Source: Solirubrobacteraceae bacterium (lineage in GTDB: Bacteria > Actinomycetota > Thermoleophilia > Solirubrobacterales > Solirubrobacteraceae). Taken from it: a DNA stretch of 64,000 nt. Location: the NCBI GenBank assembly GCA_017882375.1, contig JADGPP010000001.1, forward strand, positions 35,268 through 99,267, in the 5' to 3' direction. The translations under genes were made by a program, and so were the position numbers. The notes beneath the pieces were generated by a model. That model made no database searches and had not been told where the DNA came from. It worked only from the letters and a program-made list of their open reading frames with translations. Positions 48,005 to 57,331 of the stretch are shown in pieces. Position 1 is the stretch's first letter; each line of letters opens with the position of its first letter.

Positions 48005-49309
48005 ATGGTTCATCGCGTGCAAACACGCCTGTCCGCCGGCCGATCGCTCACCCGCCGCGCGGCGGGTGTGCTCGCGGCGCTCGCCGTGCTCGTGGTGGTG
48101 AGCGGCTGCGGGTCGAATCTGCGCGACGGTGGCAACGCCCACGCCGAGGGCGCAGCGACGGGCCATGCCAATTGCGCGGCGACGGCGATGCAGGCGCTCG
48201 CCGCGGTTGCCAAGCGCGTCTACCGCGAGGGCATCTTCAGCGAACGCACGGCCAGCGCACAGCACGCCATCGGCTCGTCGGCCGCGCTGCGCACGGCGGT
48301 CGAAGCGGGCAACGCTCACGACGCGCGCGCGGCCGCGCGCGCGCTGCTGGCGACGGGGCAGATGACCGACCTTCGCGTGCTGGCGGGCGGGCGCGTGCTG
48401 GCGCAAGTCGGCGGCGCGGCAGTCGCTCCGCTGACGGGCCGGCTGACGAGCGCCGCGGGCAAGCCAATCGGCAGCTATCAGACGAGCGTGTGGGCGGACA
48501 GCGGGTTGATCGCGGAGCTCAACGGCATCGCCGGCGCGCAGACGGTCGTGCGCTCTGTCGGGTCGACGGCGAACGCCGGGCGCGACATCGCGGGCGCGGT
48601 CGTGTTGCCGGGCGGCGAACTGCCGGCGCAGGGCACGTTGACGCGCTCGGGCACCGCCTACCAGTTCGCCTCGTTCGCCGCCGCGGCCTACCCGGCGGGC
48701 GACCCGTTGCGCCTGTACCTCCTGCGCCCGGTCGCCTCGACGGCGGCGCTGTGCGGCGCCGGCGTGCAAGAGACGACGTACAACACGATCAGCCACATCG
48801 CCCATCTGATCTACGACGGCGAGGCGGGGAAGCGAACGCTGACGCAGGTCCACCGCGTGCAACGCAACCAGCCGCTGCTGCGCGCGGTCGCCCGGCGCGA
48901 CCCGACGGCCACGCGCGTGGCCGTGGAAGCGCTGCTGCACGAGCACGTCGTGCGCCTGCGCGTCAGCGGCGGCGGCCGGCTGCTGTCGGACGTCGGCGGA
49001 CCGTTCGTGCTGGCGCCCGTCACGGCGCCGCTGCGCGTCGGCGGGCGCACGGTCGGCAGCTTCGTGATGTCGATTCAGGACGACGAGGGCTACAAGCGTC
49101 TGGCCCAGCGACTGGCGGGGCTGGACGTGCTGATGTACATGGGCCCGCGCCTGGTCAAGAGCACGCTCGGGCCTTCCCCCGGGGCGATCCCGACGAGCGG
49201 ACCGGTGAGCTACCGCGGCAAGAGCTTTCGCGCGTACACGTTCACGGGCAAAGCGTTCCCGTCGGGGCCGCTGCGGATCACCGTGCTGATCCCGATCCCC
49301 TACTCCTGA
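48005..49309 (+). CDS. Lipoprotein with two tandem Cache-like sensor domains
   Basis: 434 residues. Lipoprotein signal ending LVVVSGC. Two copies of a ~180-residue unit follow: each has a helix with H/A-rich start, then L-x(3)-GGR-(V/L)L-x-x-VGG, a V-P(L/V)T segment, an (I/V)GS(Y/F) strand and a hydrophobic helix before L-x-GL/AG. Copy 1 spans about 55-245 and copy 2 about 255-434. The pattern suggests a PAS-like extracytoplasmic (Cache) fold, normally part of membrane receptors, yet here there is no kinase or transmembrane output. Ligand unknown. Confidence 0.65.
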   Translation: MVHRVQTRLSAGRSLTRRAAGVLAALAVLVVVSGCGSNLRDGGNAHAEGAATGHANCAATAMQALAAVAKRVYREGIFSERTASAQHAIGSSAALRTAVEAGNAHDARAAARALLATGQMTDLRVLAGGRVLAQVGGAAVAPLTGRLTSAAGKPIGSYQTSVWADSGLIAELNGIAGAQTVVRSVGSTANAGRDIAGAVVLPGGELPAQGTLTRSGTAYQFASFAAAAYPAGDPLRLYLLRPVASTAALCGAGVQETTYNTISHIAHLIYDGEAGKRTLTQVHRVQRNQPLLRAVARRDPTATRVAVEALLHEHVVRLRVSGGGRLLSDVGGPFVLAPVTAPLRVGGRTVGSFVMSIQDDEGYKRLAQRLAGLDVLMYMGPRLVKSTLGPSPGAIPTSGPVSYRGKSFRAYTFTGKAFPSGPLRITVLIPIPYS

Positions 49310-49330
49310 GCACGTCGCGGGCGCATACGC

Positions 49331-49353
49331 CGCCGGCGCTCGGCGCGCCGGCG
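49331..49353. terminator. Hairpin between convergent genes
   Basis: 8-bp stem CGCCGGCG at 49331-49338 and 49346-49353 with a 7-base loop, 21 bp after the lipoprotein stop and 22 bp before the transaldolase stop on the other strand. Confidence 0.55.
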
Positions 49354-49375
49354 CTCGCGCGTTTCGGCGTGACGC

Positions 49376-50488
49376 TCAGGCGGCGAGAAACGAGGAGCGC
49401 TTCTGCTCCAGCGACTGCAGCAGCTCGGCGAAGGCGCCGGCGAATTTCTCGACGCCCTTGCGCTCGAGCGTGTCGGTGACGTCTTTGTAGTCGACGCCGA
49501 CGTCGGCGAGATCGCCGAGCAGCTTGCGCGCCTGGTCGAGCTCGGACTCCAGGCGCGGCCGCGGCCGCCCGTGGTCCTGGTAGGCCTCGATCGTCTCCTC
49601 GGGCATCGTGTTGACGGTGTCGGGCCCGATCAGATCCTCGACGTACATCGTGTCGGGGTAGTCGGGGTTCTTGACCGACGTCGAGGCCCACAGCACGCGC
49701 TGGGGCGTGGCGCCCTTGGATGCCAGGTACTCCCAGCGCGGGCCGGCGAACATCGCCTTGTAGCGCTCGTAGGCCAGGCGCGCATTGGCGACGGCGAGCT
49801 TGCCCTTCAGCTCGTCGTGACCGCCGATCTCGTCGAGGCGTTTGTCGGCCTCGGTGTCGATGCGCGAGACGAAGAAGCTGGCGACGGAGAAGACCTTGGC
49901 CGGGTCGCCGCCCTCGGCGACGAGGCGCTCCAGCCCGCGGATGTAGGACTCGGCGACGTGTTCGTAGCGTTGCAGCGAGAAGATCAGCGTGACGTTGATC
50001 GATTTGCCCTTGGCGATGACGTCCTCGATCGCCGCCAGGCCGGGCTTGGTCGCGGGGATCTTGACCATCAGGTTGGGCTTGTCGACGGCCTCGTGGATAC
50101 GGATGGCTTCGCGGAAGGTCGCGAGCGTGTCGTAGGCGAGGCCGGGGTCGACCTCGAGCGAGACGAATCCATCGCGGCCGTCGCCTGCGTCGAAGATCGG
50201 GCGGAACAGGTCGCAGGCATCGCGGATGTCCTGCTCGGCGAGCGCCCAGAAGACGTCCTTGATCGGCAGATCGTCGTCGAGCTCACGCAGCTGCTGCTCA
50301 TAGGCGTCTCCTGAGGCCATCGCCTTCTGGAAGATCGAGGGGTTCGACGTGGCGCCGACGACGGAGTCGTCGTCGAGCAGTCTCTGCAGGTGCCCGCCGC
50401 GGATCGATTCGCGCGAGAGAAAGTCGATCCACACGCTCTGGCCGAGCGCCGAGAGCAGTCGCAGTGCAGGGAGGGGTTCGGAGGACAT
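49376..50488 (-). CDS. tal: Transaldolase
   Basis: Transfers a dihydroxyacetone unit between sugar phosphates in the non-oxidative pentose phosphate pathway. 370 residues, the long actinobacterial type. VVGATSNPSIFQKAM, NLMVKIPATKPGLAAIE (Schiff-base Lys), INVTLIFSLQRYEHVAE and LWASTSVKNPDY are the conserved blocks. AAAGGAG about 10 bases before ATG. It follows transketolase by 23 bp. Confidence 0.95.
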   Translation of the reverse strand: MSSEPLPALRLLSALGQSVWIDFLSRESIRGGHLQRLLDDDSVVGATSNPSIFQKAMASGDAYEQQLRELDDDLPIKDVFWALAEQDIRDACDLFRPIFDAGDGRDGFVSLEVDPGLAYDTLATFREAIRIHEAVDKPNLMVKIPATKPGLAAIEDVIAKGKSINVTLIFSLQRYEHVAESYIRGLERLVAEGGDPAKVFSVASFFVSRIDTEADKRLDEIGGHDELKGKLAVANARLAYERYKAMFAGPRWEYLASKGATPQRVLWASTSVKNPDYPDTMYVEDLIGPDTVNTMPEETIEAYQDHGRPRPRLESELDQARKLLGDLADVGVDYKDVTDTLERKGVEKFAGAFAELLQSLEQKRSSFLAA

Positions 50489-50511
50489 GGCGTCGTCTCC
50501 TTTCTGAATCT

Positions 50512-52530
50512 TTAGGGGGTGCGCTCTAGGAGCGCACGTGCGCGGGTCGCGATGTTCTCAGACGTGAAGCCGAGCTTCTCCAGCACGGTGCTTCCGGGAG
50601 CCGATGCGCCGAAGCGGTCGAGACCGAGCACGTCGCCGTCGAGGCCCACCCACTTCCACCAGCTCATCGTCGCCCCGGGCTCGACGGCGAGGCGGGCGGT
50701 GACGGCGCGCGGCAGCACCTCGTCGCGGTAGTCCTGCGACTGAGCTTCGAACAGCTCCATGCAGGGCATCGAGACGACGCGCACCTTGGCGCCATCCTCG
50801 GCGAGCGCCTGTGCGGCGTGCAGCGTCTTCGGCAGCTCGGCGCCGGTGGAGATGAGGATCAGCTCGGGCGTCTGGCCGGCTGCGGAGTCCCACAGCACGT
50901 ACCCGCCGCGCGCCAGCAGCTCGGCACCGGCGACCTCGTCGCGGTCGAGCGTGGGGATGTTCTGACGGGAGAGAAGCAGAGCGACCGGTCCGTCCTCGCG
51001 CTCCAGCGCGACCTGCCAGGCGGCGGCGGTCTCGTTGGCGTCACCCGGACGAATCACCCACAGGTCGGGAATCGCGCGCAGCGAGGCGTAGTGCTCGATC
51101 GGCTGGTGCGTCGGCCCGTCCTCGCCGAGGGCGACGGAGTCGTGCGTCCAGACCCACACCACCGGCAGACCCATCAGCGCCGACAGCCTGACGCTGCCGC
51201 GCATGTAGTCGGAGAACATCAAAAACGTCGAGCCGTAGGGCTTGACGATGCCGCCGTGTGCGCAGGCGCCGTTGACGATCGCGCCCATGCCGTGCTCGCG
51301 GATGCCAAACGGCACGTTGCGCCCGGCGTGGACCTTGGAGAACTCTCCCGCCCCGTCGAACACCGTCTTGGTCGACTCGACGAGGTCGGCGGCGCCGCCG
51401 ATCATCGTCGGTGCGAACTCGGCGAACGCCGCCATCGTCTTCTGTCCGGCCGAGCGCGAGGCGATCTGCTCGCCGGCCGCGAACGTCGGCAGCGCCTCGC
51501 GCCAGCCCTCGCGCAGCTTGCCCTGCCAGGCCAGGTCCCAGTCGGCTGCCATCTCCGGGAAGGCCTCGCGCCACGGGCCGAGAAGCTTCTGCTCCCACTC
51601 GCTCTGCGCCGCGGCGCCGCTGTCGCGCAGCGACATGTGCTCGTACACGCGCTCGTCGACCCAGAACCTCTTGTCGGGGTCAAAGCCCATCACCTGCTTG
51701 GTCGCGCGCACCTCGTCTTCGCCGAGCGCCGAGCCGTGCGACTTGGCGGTGTCCACGGCGTGCGGCGCGGGGAAGGCGATGTGCGAGCGGATCGAGATGA
51801 ACGACGGCCGCTGCGCGTTTTCGCGCGCCGTCTGGATCGCCTGCGCCAGCGCGTCGACGTCCTCGGAGTCCTCGACGCGCTGGACGTGCCAGCCCTCGGC
51901 GGCAAAGCGCGCCATGTGGCTCTCGGAGTCGAAGGAGATCGCGGTCGTGCCGTCGATCGTGATGTGGTTGTCGTCGTAGCAGAGCGTCAGCTTGCCCAGG
52001 CCGAAGTGGCCGGCGATCGAGGCGGCTTCCTGGCTGATCCCCTCCATCAGGTCGCCGTCGGAGCAGATCGCATAGGTGCGGTGGTCGACGAGCTCGCGCC
52101 CGGGGCGGTTGAAGCGCTCGGCGAGGAAGCGCTCGGCGAGCGCCATGCCGACCGCGTTGCCGACGCCCTGCCCAAGCGGGCCGGTCGTCACCTCGATGCC
52201 GGGCGTGTGGCCGCGCTCGGGATGCCCGGGCGTGCGCGAGCCCCACTGGCGAAACTGCTTGAGGTCGTCGAGCGTCAGGTCATAGCCGCAGAGGTGCAGC
52301 ATCGAGTACTGCAGCACGCACGCGTGGCCGGAGCTGAGCACGAAGCGGTCGCGGTCGGGCCAGTCGGTGCCCCGCGGGTTGACGTGCAGGAAGCGCTTGA
52401 AGATCGTGTACGCCAGCGGCGCGAGCGCCATCGCCGTGCCGGGATGGCCGGAGTTGGCCTGCTGCACGGAGTCCATCGCCAGGCCGCGGATCGTGTCGAT
52501 CGACAGCTCGCGGATCTCGCGCTCGTTCAT
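50512..52530 (-). CDS. tkt: Transketolase
   Basis: TPP enzyme moving two-carbon units between ketose and aldose phosphates. 672 residues. [15 protein letters not shown] and [17 protein letters not shown] at the N-terminus, TPP motif [40 protein letters not shown] in the Pyr domain. Only the tal gene follows; no zwf or pgl is seen in the window. Divergent from the following alpha/beta hydrolase. Confidence 0.96.
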   Translation of the reverse strand: MNEREIRELSIDTIRGLAMDSVQQANSGHPGTAMALAPLAYTIFKRFLHVNPRGTDWPDRDRFVLSSGHACVLQYSMLHLCGYDLTLDDLKQFRQWGSRTPGHPERGHTPGIEVTTGPLGQGVGNAVGMALAERFLAERFNRPGRELVDHRTYAICSDGDLMEGISQEAASIAGHFGLGKLTLCYDDNHITIDGTTAISFDSESHMARFAAEGWHVQRVEDSEDVDALAQAIQTARENAQRPSFISIRSHIAFPAPHAVDTAKSHGSALGEDEVRATKQVMGFDPDKRFWVDERVYEHMSLRDSGAAAQSEWEQKLLGPWREAFPEMAADWDLAWQGKLREGWREALPTFAAGEQIASRSAGQKTMAAFAEFAPTMIGGAADLVESTKTVFDGAGEFSKVHAGRNVPFGIREHGMGAIVNGACAHGGIVKPYGSTFLMFSDYMRGSVRLSALMGLPVVWVWTHDSVALGEDGPTHQPIEHYASLRAIPDLWVIRPGDANETAAAWQVALEREDGPVALLLSRQNIPTLDRDEVAGAELLARGGYVLWDSAAGQTPELILISTGAELPKTLHAAQALAEDGAKVRVVSMPCMELFEAQSQDYRDEVLPRAVTARLAVEPGATMSWWKWVGLDGDVLGLDRFGASAPGSTVLEKLGFTSENIATRARALLERTP

Positions 52531-52574
52531 TAGCAGCGATCCTAGCGACGATCGGCAGCTAGAGTCCCGGGATC

Positions 52575-53516
52575 ATGGACGAGCGGTTCTGCGACCTGAA
52601 CAACGGCATAACGCTGTGCTACGAGACGTTCGGCGATCGCTGCGATCCGACGGCTCTGCTGATCATGGGTCTGGGTACGCAGATGGTCGCCTGGCACGAG
52701 GACTTCTGCCGACAGCTGGCCGCCGCCGGGTTTCACGTGGTGCGTTTCGACAACCGCGACATCGGGCGCTCGACGCACCTGCCCGGGCCGCCGCCGACGA
52801 TCGGCCAGCTGCTGCTGCGCTCAAAGCGCGCCGCGCACTACCGCTTGGCGGACATGGCCGACGACGCATCGCGCCTGCTGGCCGAGCTCGATCTCGCCCC
52901 GGCGCACGTGATCGGCGCGTCGATGGGCGGGATGATCGCGCAGACGCTCGCGGCCCGTCGTCCCGAGCGCGTGCGCTCGCTGGTCTCGATCATGTCCAAC
53001 ACCGGCAGCCTCGCGCACGGCCAGCCGGCGCTGCGCCTGTACCCGCTCTTCCTGCGCCGCCCAGCGGGCGGTCGCGACGCCTACGTCGCGCACTTCGAGC
53101 GCCTGTTCGCCGTGATCGGCTCGAGCGGCCTGCCGCGGGAGCCCGATGAGATCCGTGAGCTGGCGCGTCTCAGCTACGACCGCGACCACGACCCGGCCGG
53201 GCCCGGGCGCCAGCTGGCAGCGATCCTCGCCTCCGGCGACCGCACGGCGCAACTGCGTCGAATCGTCGCGCCGACGCTGGTCGTCCACGGCAGCGCCGAT
53301 CCGCTGGTGCGCCCGTCGGGCGGGCGCGCGACCGCCCGGGCGATCAGGGGTTCGAAGATGCTGAGCGTGCCGGGCATGGGCCACGATCTGCCGCGCGCGA
53401 TCTGGACGCAGCTGATCGACGCGATCGGCGCGAACGCAGCGAGGGCGGGTGGCTCCCCGGAACGCCACCCGCCCCTGCTTGCCCCCGGGACGTCCCTGTC
53501 GGGACTCTCCGGGTAG
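52575..53516 (+). CDS. Alpha/beta hydrolase (esterase/lipase-like)
   Basis: 313 residues. Nucleophile elbow IGASMGGMIAQTLA with Ser, acid Asp in VVHGSADPLV, base His in GMGHDLPRA. The N-terminal ALLIMGLGTQMVAWHEDF and RFDNRDIGRSTHL are shared with actinobacterial carboxylesterases and aclacinomycin-methylesterase-like proteins. The last ~25 residues are Pro/Gly-rich. Substrate unknown. Confidence 0.88.
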   Translation: MDERFCDLNNGITLCYETFGDRCDPTALLIMGLGTQMVAWHEDFCRQLAAAGFHVVRFDNRDIGRSTHLPGPPPTIGQLLLRSKRAAHYRLADMADDASRLLAELDLAPAHVIGASMGGMIAQTLAARRPERVRSLVSIMSNTGSLAHGQPALRLYPLFLRRPAGGRDAYVAHFERLFAVIGSSGLPREPDEIRELARLSYDRDHDPAGPGRQLAAILASGDRTAQLRRIVAPTLVVHGSADPLVRPSGGRATARAIRGSKMLSVPGMGHDLPRAIWTQLIDAIGANAARAGGSPERHPPLLAPGTSLSGLSG

Positions 53517-53518
53517 GC

Positions 53519-53567
53519 GCCCCGCGGCGTCCCTCAAGCGCCGTGGGGCCGCCGGCGATGCGCCGGC
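53519..53567. terminator. Two adjacent GC-rich hairpins
   Basis: First stem 53519-53529 with 53539-53549 (11 bp, one G-U), second stem 53551-53557 with 53561-53567 (7 bp perfect, 3-base loop). They begin 3 bases after the hydrolase stop and could also end a leftward transcript from the promoter at 53858-53888. Confidence 0.65.
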
Positions 53568-53990
53568 AGTCCCGCCGTCGAGTGCGCGCGCCCGGTCGCA
53601 CACCAGCGGCCGCGCGCGCGAACGCGCACCAGCCAATGCAGATCGTGGCGGCAGTGCGAGCGGCGATAGGGCCAGCGCCCGTGCAGGGCCCGCAGCATGC
53701 GCTGCTCCTGGCAGCCGGACGTCCTCATCGCCCGCTGCCCTTTCCCCGACCCCTGATAGCTGCGCTAAGACCCATCTTGCAGGTCCCCTCATCGGTGTTG
53801 CTCTCGCCACCCGGCGCCTCTGTGTCCGAGTGTGCGGAACCGCTGCTTCCGCTAGGACATATAAATCATGTTTTACGCGGAATGTCAACCACAACCGGAC
53901 CCGCCGCGCCCGCTGCGCGGACAGCCGCCGCCGGCGGCCGGCCGGGACTCCGCCGCGGAGCGCTCTCACGGCCGTCTGCGGCGCTCCCGG
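53568..53990 (-). other. Intergenic stretch with no convincing gene; possible small RNA or 64-aa peptide on the minus strand
   Basis: After the hydrolase hairpins, 423 bp contain no recognised CDS. A strong leftward promoter (53858-53888) would transcribe most of it. A minus-strand frame 53534-53728 encodes 64 Arg/His-rich residues (MRTSGCQEQRMLRALHGRWP at the start) without family resemblance. The RNA between promoter and that frame can form several stems, for example GCGGAA/TTCCGC just after the promoter. I found no match to known RNA classes. Confidence 0.4.
53858..53888 (-). promoter_or_regulatory. Sigma-70-like promoter reading leftward
   Basis: On the minus strand TTGACA (53883-53888, a perfect -35) is followed by an AT-rich stretch with TTTATA after 17 bases and TATATG after 19 (53858-53865). 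It stands out sharply from the surrounding high-GC DNA. No annotated gene begins downstream in the next 200 bp. Confidence 0.55.
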
Positions 53991-54392
53991 CTAGGGTATG
54001 GAGCGCGCCAGACGACGCAGCAGCCGCGCCCCCGCAGGGTCGCACCGCCCGACTTCCAGCAGCTTTGCCAGTTTGAGCATCTGGTCGCGCAGCGCCACGC
54101 CGCGATAGGTCTGCTGTGGATGCGTCTTTGCCTCTATCTGCAACGATTGCAGCGCGCGCTGCTCATAAAGGCGCTCTTTGGCCGTCGCGGGGAGCTGGCG
54201 GGCGTCCCTGGCGCCGGCGGCGTGCAGGCAGTATTCGGCGATCGAGACGCTGTCCTGGGCAATCAGGATCGCGCCGAGGCTCGACGGATTCGTATCGACG
54301 GTGACCGGCTTGGAGCTCGAAGCGCTCCCGCAGGCCGACAGGCCCAGACTCAACACAGCCAGTAGCATGCAGCCCCCGCGCACGGCGAACAT
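53991..54392 (-). CDS. Small lipoprotein of unknown function
   Basis: 133 residues. The signal peptide ends in LSLGLSAC, a lipobox. The mature part has a conserved-looking helix-rich region with two further cysteines (EYCLHAAG and VGRCDPAG) that could form a disulfide. No domain recognised. First upstream neighbour on the same strand is the large Ig-like protein gene, whose terminator hairpin separates them. Confidence 0.65.
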   Translation of the reverse strand: MFAVRGGCMLLAVLSLGLSACGSASSSKPVTVDTNPSSLGAILIAQDSVSIAEYCLHAAGARDARQLPATAKERLYEQRALQSLQIEAKTHPQQTYRGVALRDQMLKLAKLLEVGRCDPAGARLLRRLARSIP

Positions 54393-54433
54393 CCTACAGC
54401 CCGAGGCCGGCTTCAGGCGATCTCGACAGGGGG

Positions 54434-54469
54434 GCCCGCATGGCGTAGGCGATGACGAGATCTGCGGGC
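54434..54469 (-). terminator. Hairpin after the Ig-like repeat gene
   Basis: 7-bp arms GCCCGCA (54434-54440) and TGCGGGC (54463-54469) with a 22-base loop, 2 bases after the stop of the Ig-like protein on the minus strand. Confidence 0.45.
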
Positions 54470-54471
54470 GC

Positions 54472-57267
54472 TCAGCGGCTCAGCATGAGCGTGCTCGTCC
54501 ACGTCACCGGTTTGCCGTGCGCCACGGTGAAGACTCCCTTGACCGCGAGCTTGACGCGCTTCTTACCCTTCAGCGCTTGGCGACCCTTGGTCGTCAGCTT
54601 CAGGTGCACCGTGTGCTTGACGGCGGCCGTGAACACCATGCTCGTGCGCCCGACGAGCAGTGGCTTGGCCTTCTTACTCGAGCCATGGGCGAGCTTGACC
54701 GGGGCGTACCAGAACAGTTCGAGGGTCCCCGCCGTCGGCGCGGTGAAGGAAAACGTGAAGCCACCGTGCTTCAGCACCGACTTCAGGCTCAGGCCCCGCT
54801 CGGCGCTTATCAGCTCACGGGAGAGGTCGGCGAGCACCACCGCGGCGCTCGGCTGGAATATCGCGGAGCCGGTCGCTTTGAATCCGCCCACACCACCACC
54901 CGTGATCAGGCGCATCGGAATCGCAAGGCCGTTGCCGCTTTCCACTTCGACGCGGCCTTCAAGATTGGCTGCCGTCACGTTGCACGAAAGCAGATGCCCC
55001 TGATCGGCGGGTTCGACGATATAGGTGCTGTCGGTCGCCGAGGCGATCGCCGCTCCATCTCGGAGCCACTGATAGGTGAACGTCGGCGGGGGCGCGCCTT
55101 TCCAGAAGCCTCGGTTGCAGGTCAGCGTCGCGCCGAGTGCCGCGCTCCCGGAGACCTGCGGTGCGGAGACCTCTTCGGGGCGCAACCCGGGAACGCGAAG
55201 TCCTTTGCTCGTGGCCACCGCGGTGCCTTCGCGGCTGCTGCCCATGACGCTGCAGCTGACGGCCAGGCCGCGATCGGCAGCGACGATCGTGTATTCGGAC
55301 GCGGTTTCCGATGGGATCGCGACGCCGTTGAGGAGCCACTGGTAGGTAAACGTGGGCGCGGGCGCGCCGCTCCATTCGTGGTTCACGCACGTCAGTGTCG
55401 ATCCGAGAGCAGATTCGCCTTTGACGGTCGGCGGTGCCGATGCTTCCGGAGGGCTTCCCGGGACGTAGAGTTCACTTGTTTCCGCCGTCCCGATGCCTTC
55501 GCTGTTTTCTGCGGTGACCACGCACGTGAGCGAGCCGCCGCGGTCGGCGCCTACGATCGTGTATGCGAGTCCGCTTGCGCCTTTGATTTCCACGTGGTTA
55601 CGAAGCCATTGATAGGAGTACGTCGGGCGCGGCGCGCCGCTCCATCCTCCGTGCAGGCAGGTGATCGATTCGCCCACGCGGGCGTTGCCACTGAGTTCCG
55701 GCGCGGGAGCCGTCGGTACGGGCTTGCCGCCCTTGATTTTATGCCTTTCGCTTTCTTCGGTCGCTTTGCCGAAGCCGTTGACCGCCGTCACCCGGCAGGA
55801 AAGGCTATGGCCTTCGTCTTCGCTGACCACTTTGTAGCTGCTGGTGGTCCCCAGTTCGAGGCTTACTTCACCGGCCCCCGCGTCGCGCACCCATTGATAG
55901 GTATAGGTGGTCGGTTCGTTTTCCCAGCCGCCCGCCGAGCACGTCAGTTTCTGGCCGAATTCGAAACTGCCTGACACCTGCGGCCTGCTTCGCGCCACCG
56001 GCGGGGAGCCCCCGGATTCCGCGATGACAAATGGTCCGCTCTGCCTCGATCGAGACCCGCCGCTATTGGTTGCGCGGACGCTGCAATAGAGGGTGTAGCC
56101 ACGTTCTCCAAGGGGAACTTTGTACGTATTGCCTTTGGACAGGGGGCTAACCTGTCCAGGTTCGCGCAGCCCGGATTCGCGCAGCCATTCGTATTCGAAG
56201 GTCGGCGAACCCGTCCAGGTGCCTTTCGCGCATTCCAGCGTGGCGCCTTCTTCTGTGGCGGATCCTTTGACTTCGGGCTGCCTGGTGTTTTCCGGCGGTT
56301 TCAGCCGTATTTCCACCGGTTGACTGGTTGCTGCAGCGGACCCTTCGCTGTTGCTCGCCGTGACTTCGCATTGGACGGGCTGGCCTTCGTCCGCGGCTTC
56401 CGGAACGTAGGTGCTTCCGCTGGCTTCTTTGCCGATCGCAGTGCCGTTGCGCAGCCACCGGTATTTGAACGTCAGCGGGCGGCTCCCGTCCCAATTCGTT
56501 TCAGGGTTGGCGCATGTTAGAGGCTGGCCCACTTCATCTGTGCCGCTGACTTTCGGCAGTTCCCGGGCTTTGGGGGGTTTCCCGGAGAGTTTGATGCTGT
56601 TGCTGCTTTCCGCGGTCGCGGCACCTGCGGTGTTTTCCGCGGTGACCTTGCACGTCAGCGAACGGCCTTCGTCCGCGCCGCTCAGCGTATACGTCGATTT
56701 GATCGCTTCGCTGATCGGTTCTTTGTTGCGCAGCCAGCGGTACGTGAAGGCTTCCGGTTTGCCGCTCCACGCCCCCTGCGAACAGCTCAGCGTTGCCCCG
56801 ACTTCGGCTTTACCCGATACTTCCGGTGGGGGCGGGATGGGACTCGGGGCTTCTTTTGGCGGTTCGTTGCCGGGGCCGCCCAGCGTGTAGCTGTTGCTGC
56901 TTTCGACTTCGGTTGATTCGCCTCCCCGCGTAGCAGTCACCACGCACCACACCTGCTTGTGTTCGTCGGCTGCGCTCAACGTGTAGCTAACGCCTTCACG
57001 GACGGGGATCCCGGCTCGAATCCAGCGGAACGCGAACGATAGTTCTCCACCCGTCCAGCTTCCAGCGCCGCACCCCAGCCGCTCCCCGATCAGCGCGCGG
57101 CCGACGATTTCAGGCGCGAGGTTGTTGACCGGTTTGGTGGCCGCGGCGATCCCGGCTGCGGGTCCGGCGAGCACGGCCGCCACGGCGGTCAGCGCGAGCA
57201 GCATCCGGCGCACGCGCGAGAGCGCGCGGTCGGATGGTTTGTGCGGGTGGGTGCGGGAGGAAAGCAT
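54472..57267 (-). CDS. Large secreted Ig-like repeat protein with C-terminal beta module
   Basis: 931 residues. Signal peptide with a long n-region ends near residue 43 (a Met at 22 is an alternative start). Eight Ig-like repeats of about 85-95 residues follow; each has a G-x-L-x-C start, W-G near residue 15, F-x-Y-(Q/R)WLR, and a Y-x-V/T-x(3)-DxG-x-L-x-C-x-V-T-A-x-N end, so each carries a conserved Cys pair. The last ~140 residues form a separate module (FTAPTAGTLELFWYAP, TKGRQALKGKKRVKLAVKGV) also present at the C-terminus of the 61844-64000 gene. Codons GAA and AAA dominate, unlike neighbouring housekeeping genes. Probably a cell-surface adhesin-like or structural protein. Confidence 0.85.
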   Translation of the reverse strand: MLSSRTHPHKPSDRALSRVRRMLLALTAVAAVLAGPAAGIAAATKPVNNLAPEIVGRALIGERLGCGAGSWTGGELSFAFRWIRAGIPVREGVSYTLSAADEHKQVWCVVTATRGGESTEVESSNSYTLGGPGNEPPKEAPSPIPPPPEVSGKAEVGATLSCSQGAWSGKPEAFTYRWLRNKEPISEAIKSTYTLSGADEGRSLTCKVTAENTAGAATAESSNSIKLSGKPPKARELPKVSGTDEVGQPLTCANPETNWDGSRPLTFKYRWLRNGTAIGKEASGSTYVPEAADEGQPVQCEVTASNSEGSAAATSQPVEIRLKPPENTRQPEVKGSATEEGATLECAKGTWTGSPTFEYEWLRESGLREPGQVSPLSKGNTYKVPLGERGYTLYCSVRATNSGGSRSRQSGPFVIAESGGSPPVARSRPQVSGSFEFGQKLTCSAGGWENEPTTYTYQWVRDAGAGEVSLELGTTSSYKVVSEDEGHSLSCRVTAVNGFGKATEESERHKIKGGKPVPTAPAPELSGNARVGESITCLHGGWSGAPRPTYSYQWLRNHVEIKGASGLAYTIVGADRGGSLTCVVTAENSEGIGTAETSELYVPGSPPEASAPPTVKGESALGSTLTCVNHEWSGAPAPTFTYQWLLNGVAIPSETASEYTIVAADRGLAVSCSVMGSSREGTAVATSKGLRVPGLRPEEVSAPQVSGSAALGATLTCNRGFWKGAPPPTFTYQWLRDGAAIASATDSTYIVEPADQGHLLSCNVTAANLEGRVEVESGNGLAIPMRLITGGGVGGFKATGSAIFQPSAAVVLADLSRELISAERGLSLKSVLKHGGFTFSFTAPTAGTLELFWYAPVKLAHGSSKKAKPLLVGRTSMVFTAAVKHTVHLKLTTKGRQALKGKKRVKLAVKGVFTVAHGKPVTWTSTLMLSR

Positions 57268-57331
57268 TTACGTGGAGGGACTGATAGAGGCTAGCGTTGG
57301 GCCGAGCAGCTGTCAAGAAGAGTGCGAATAC

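Noticed and set aside
53840..53860. GGAAGCAGC on the minus strand, similar to the SRP RNA apical loop
   Set aside because: The rest of the SRP helix (second GGAAG and flanking CAGGUC sequence) is absent and the stretch forms a different simple hairpin.
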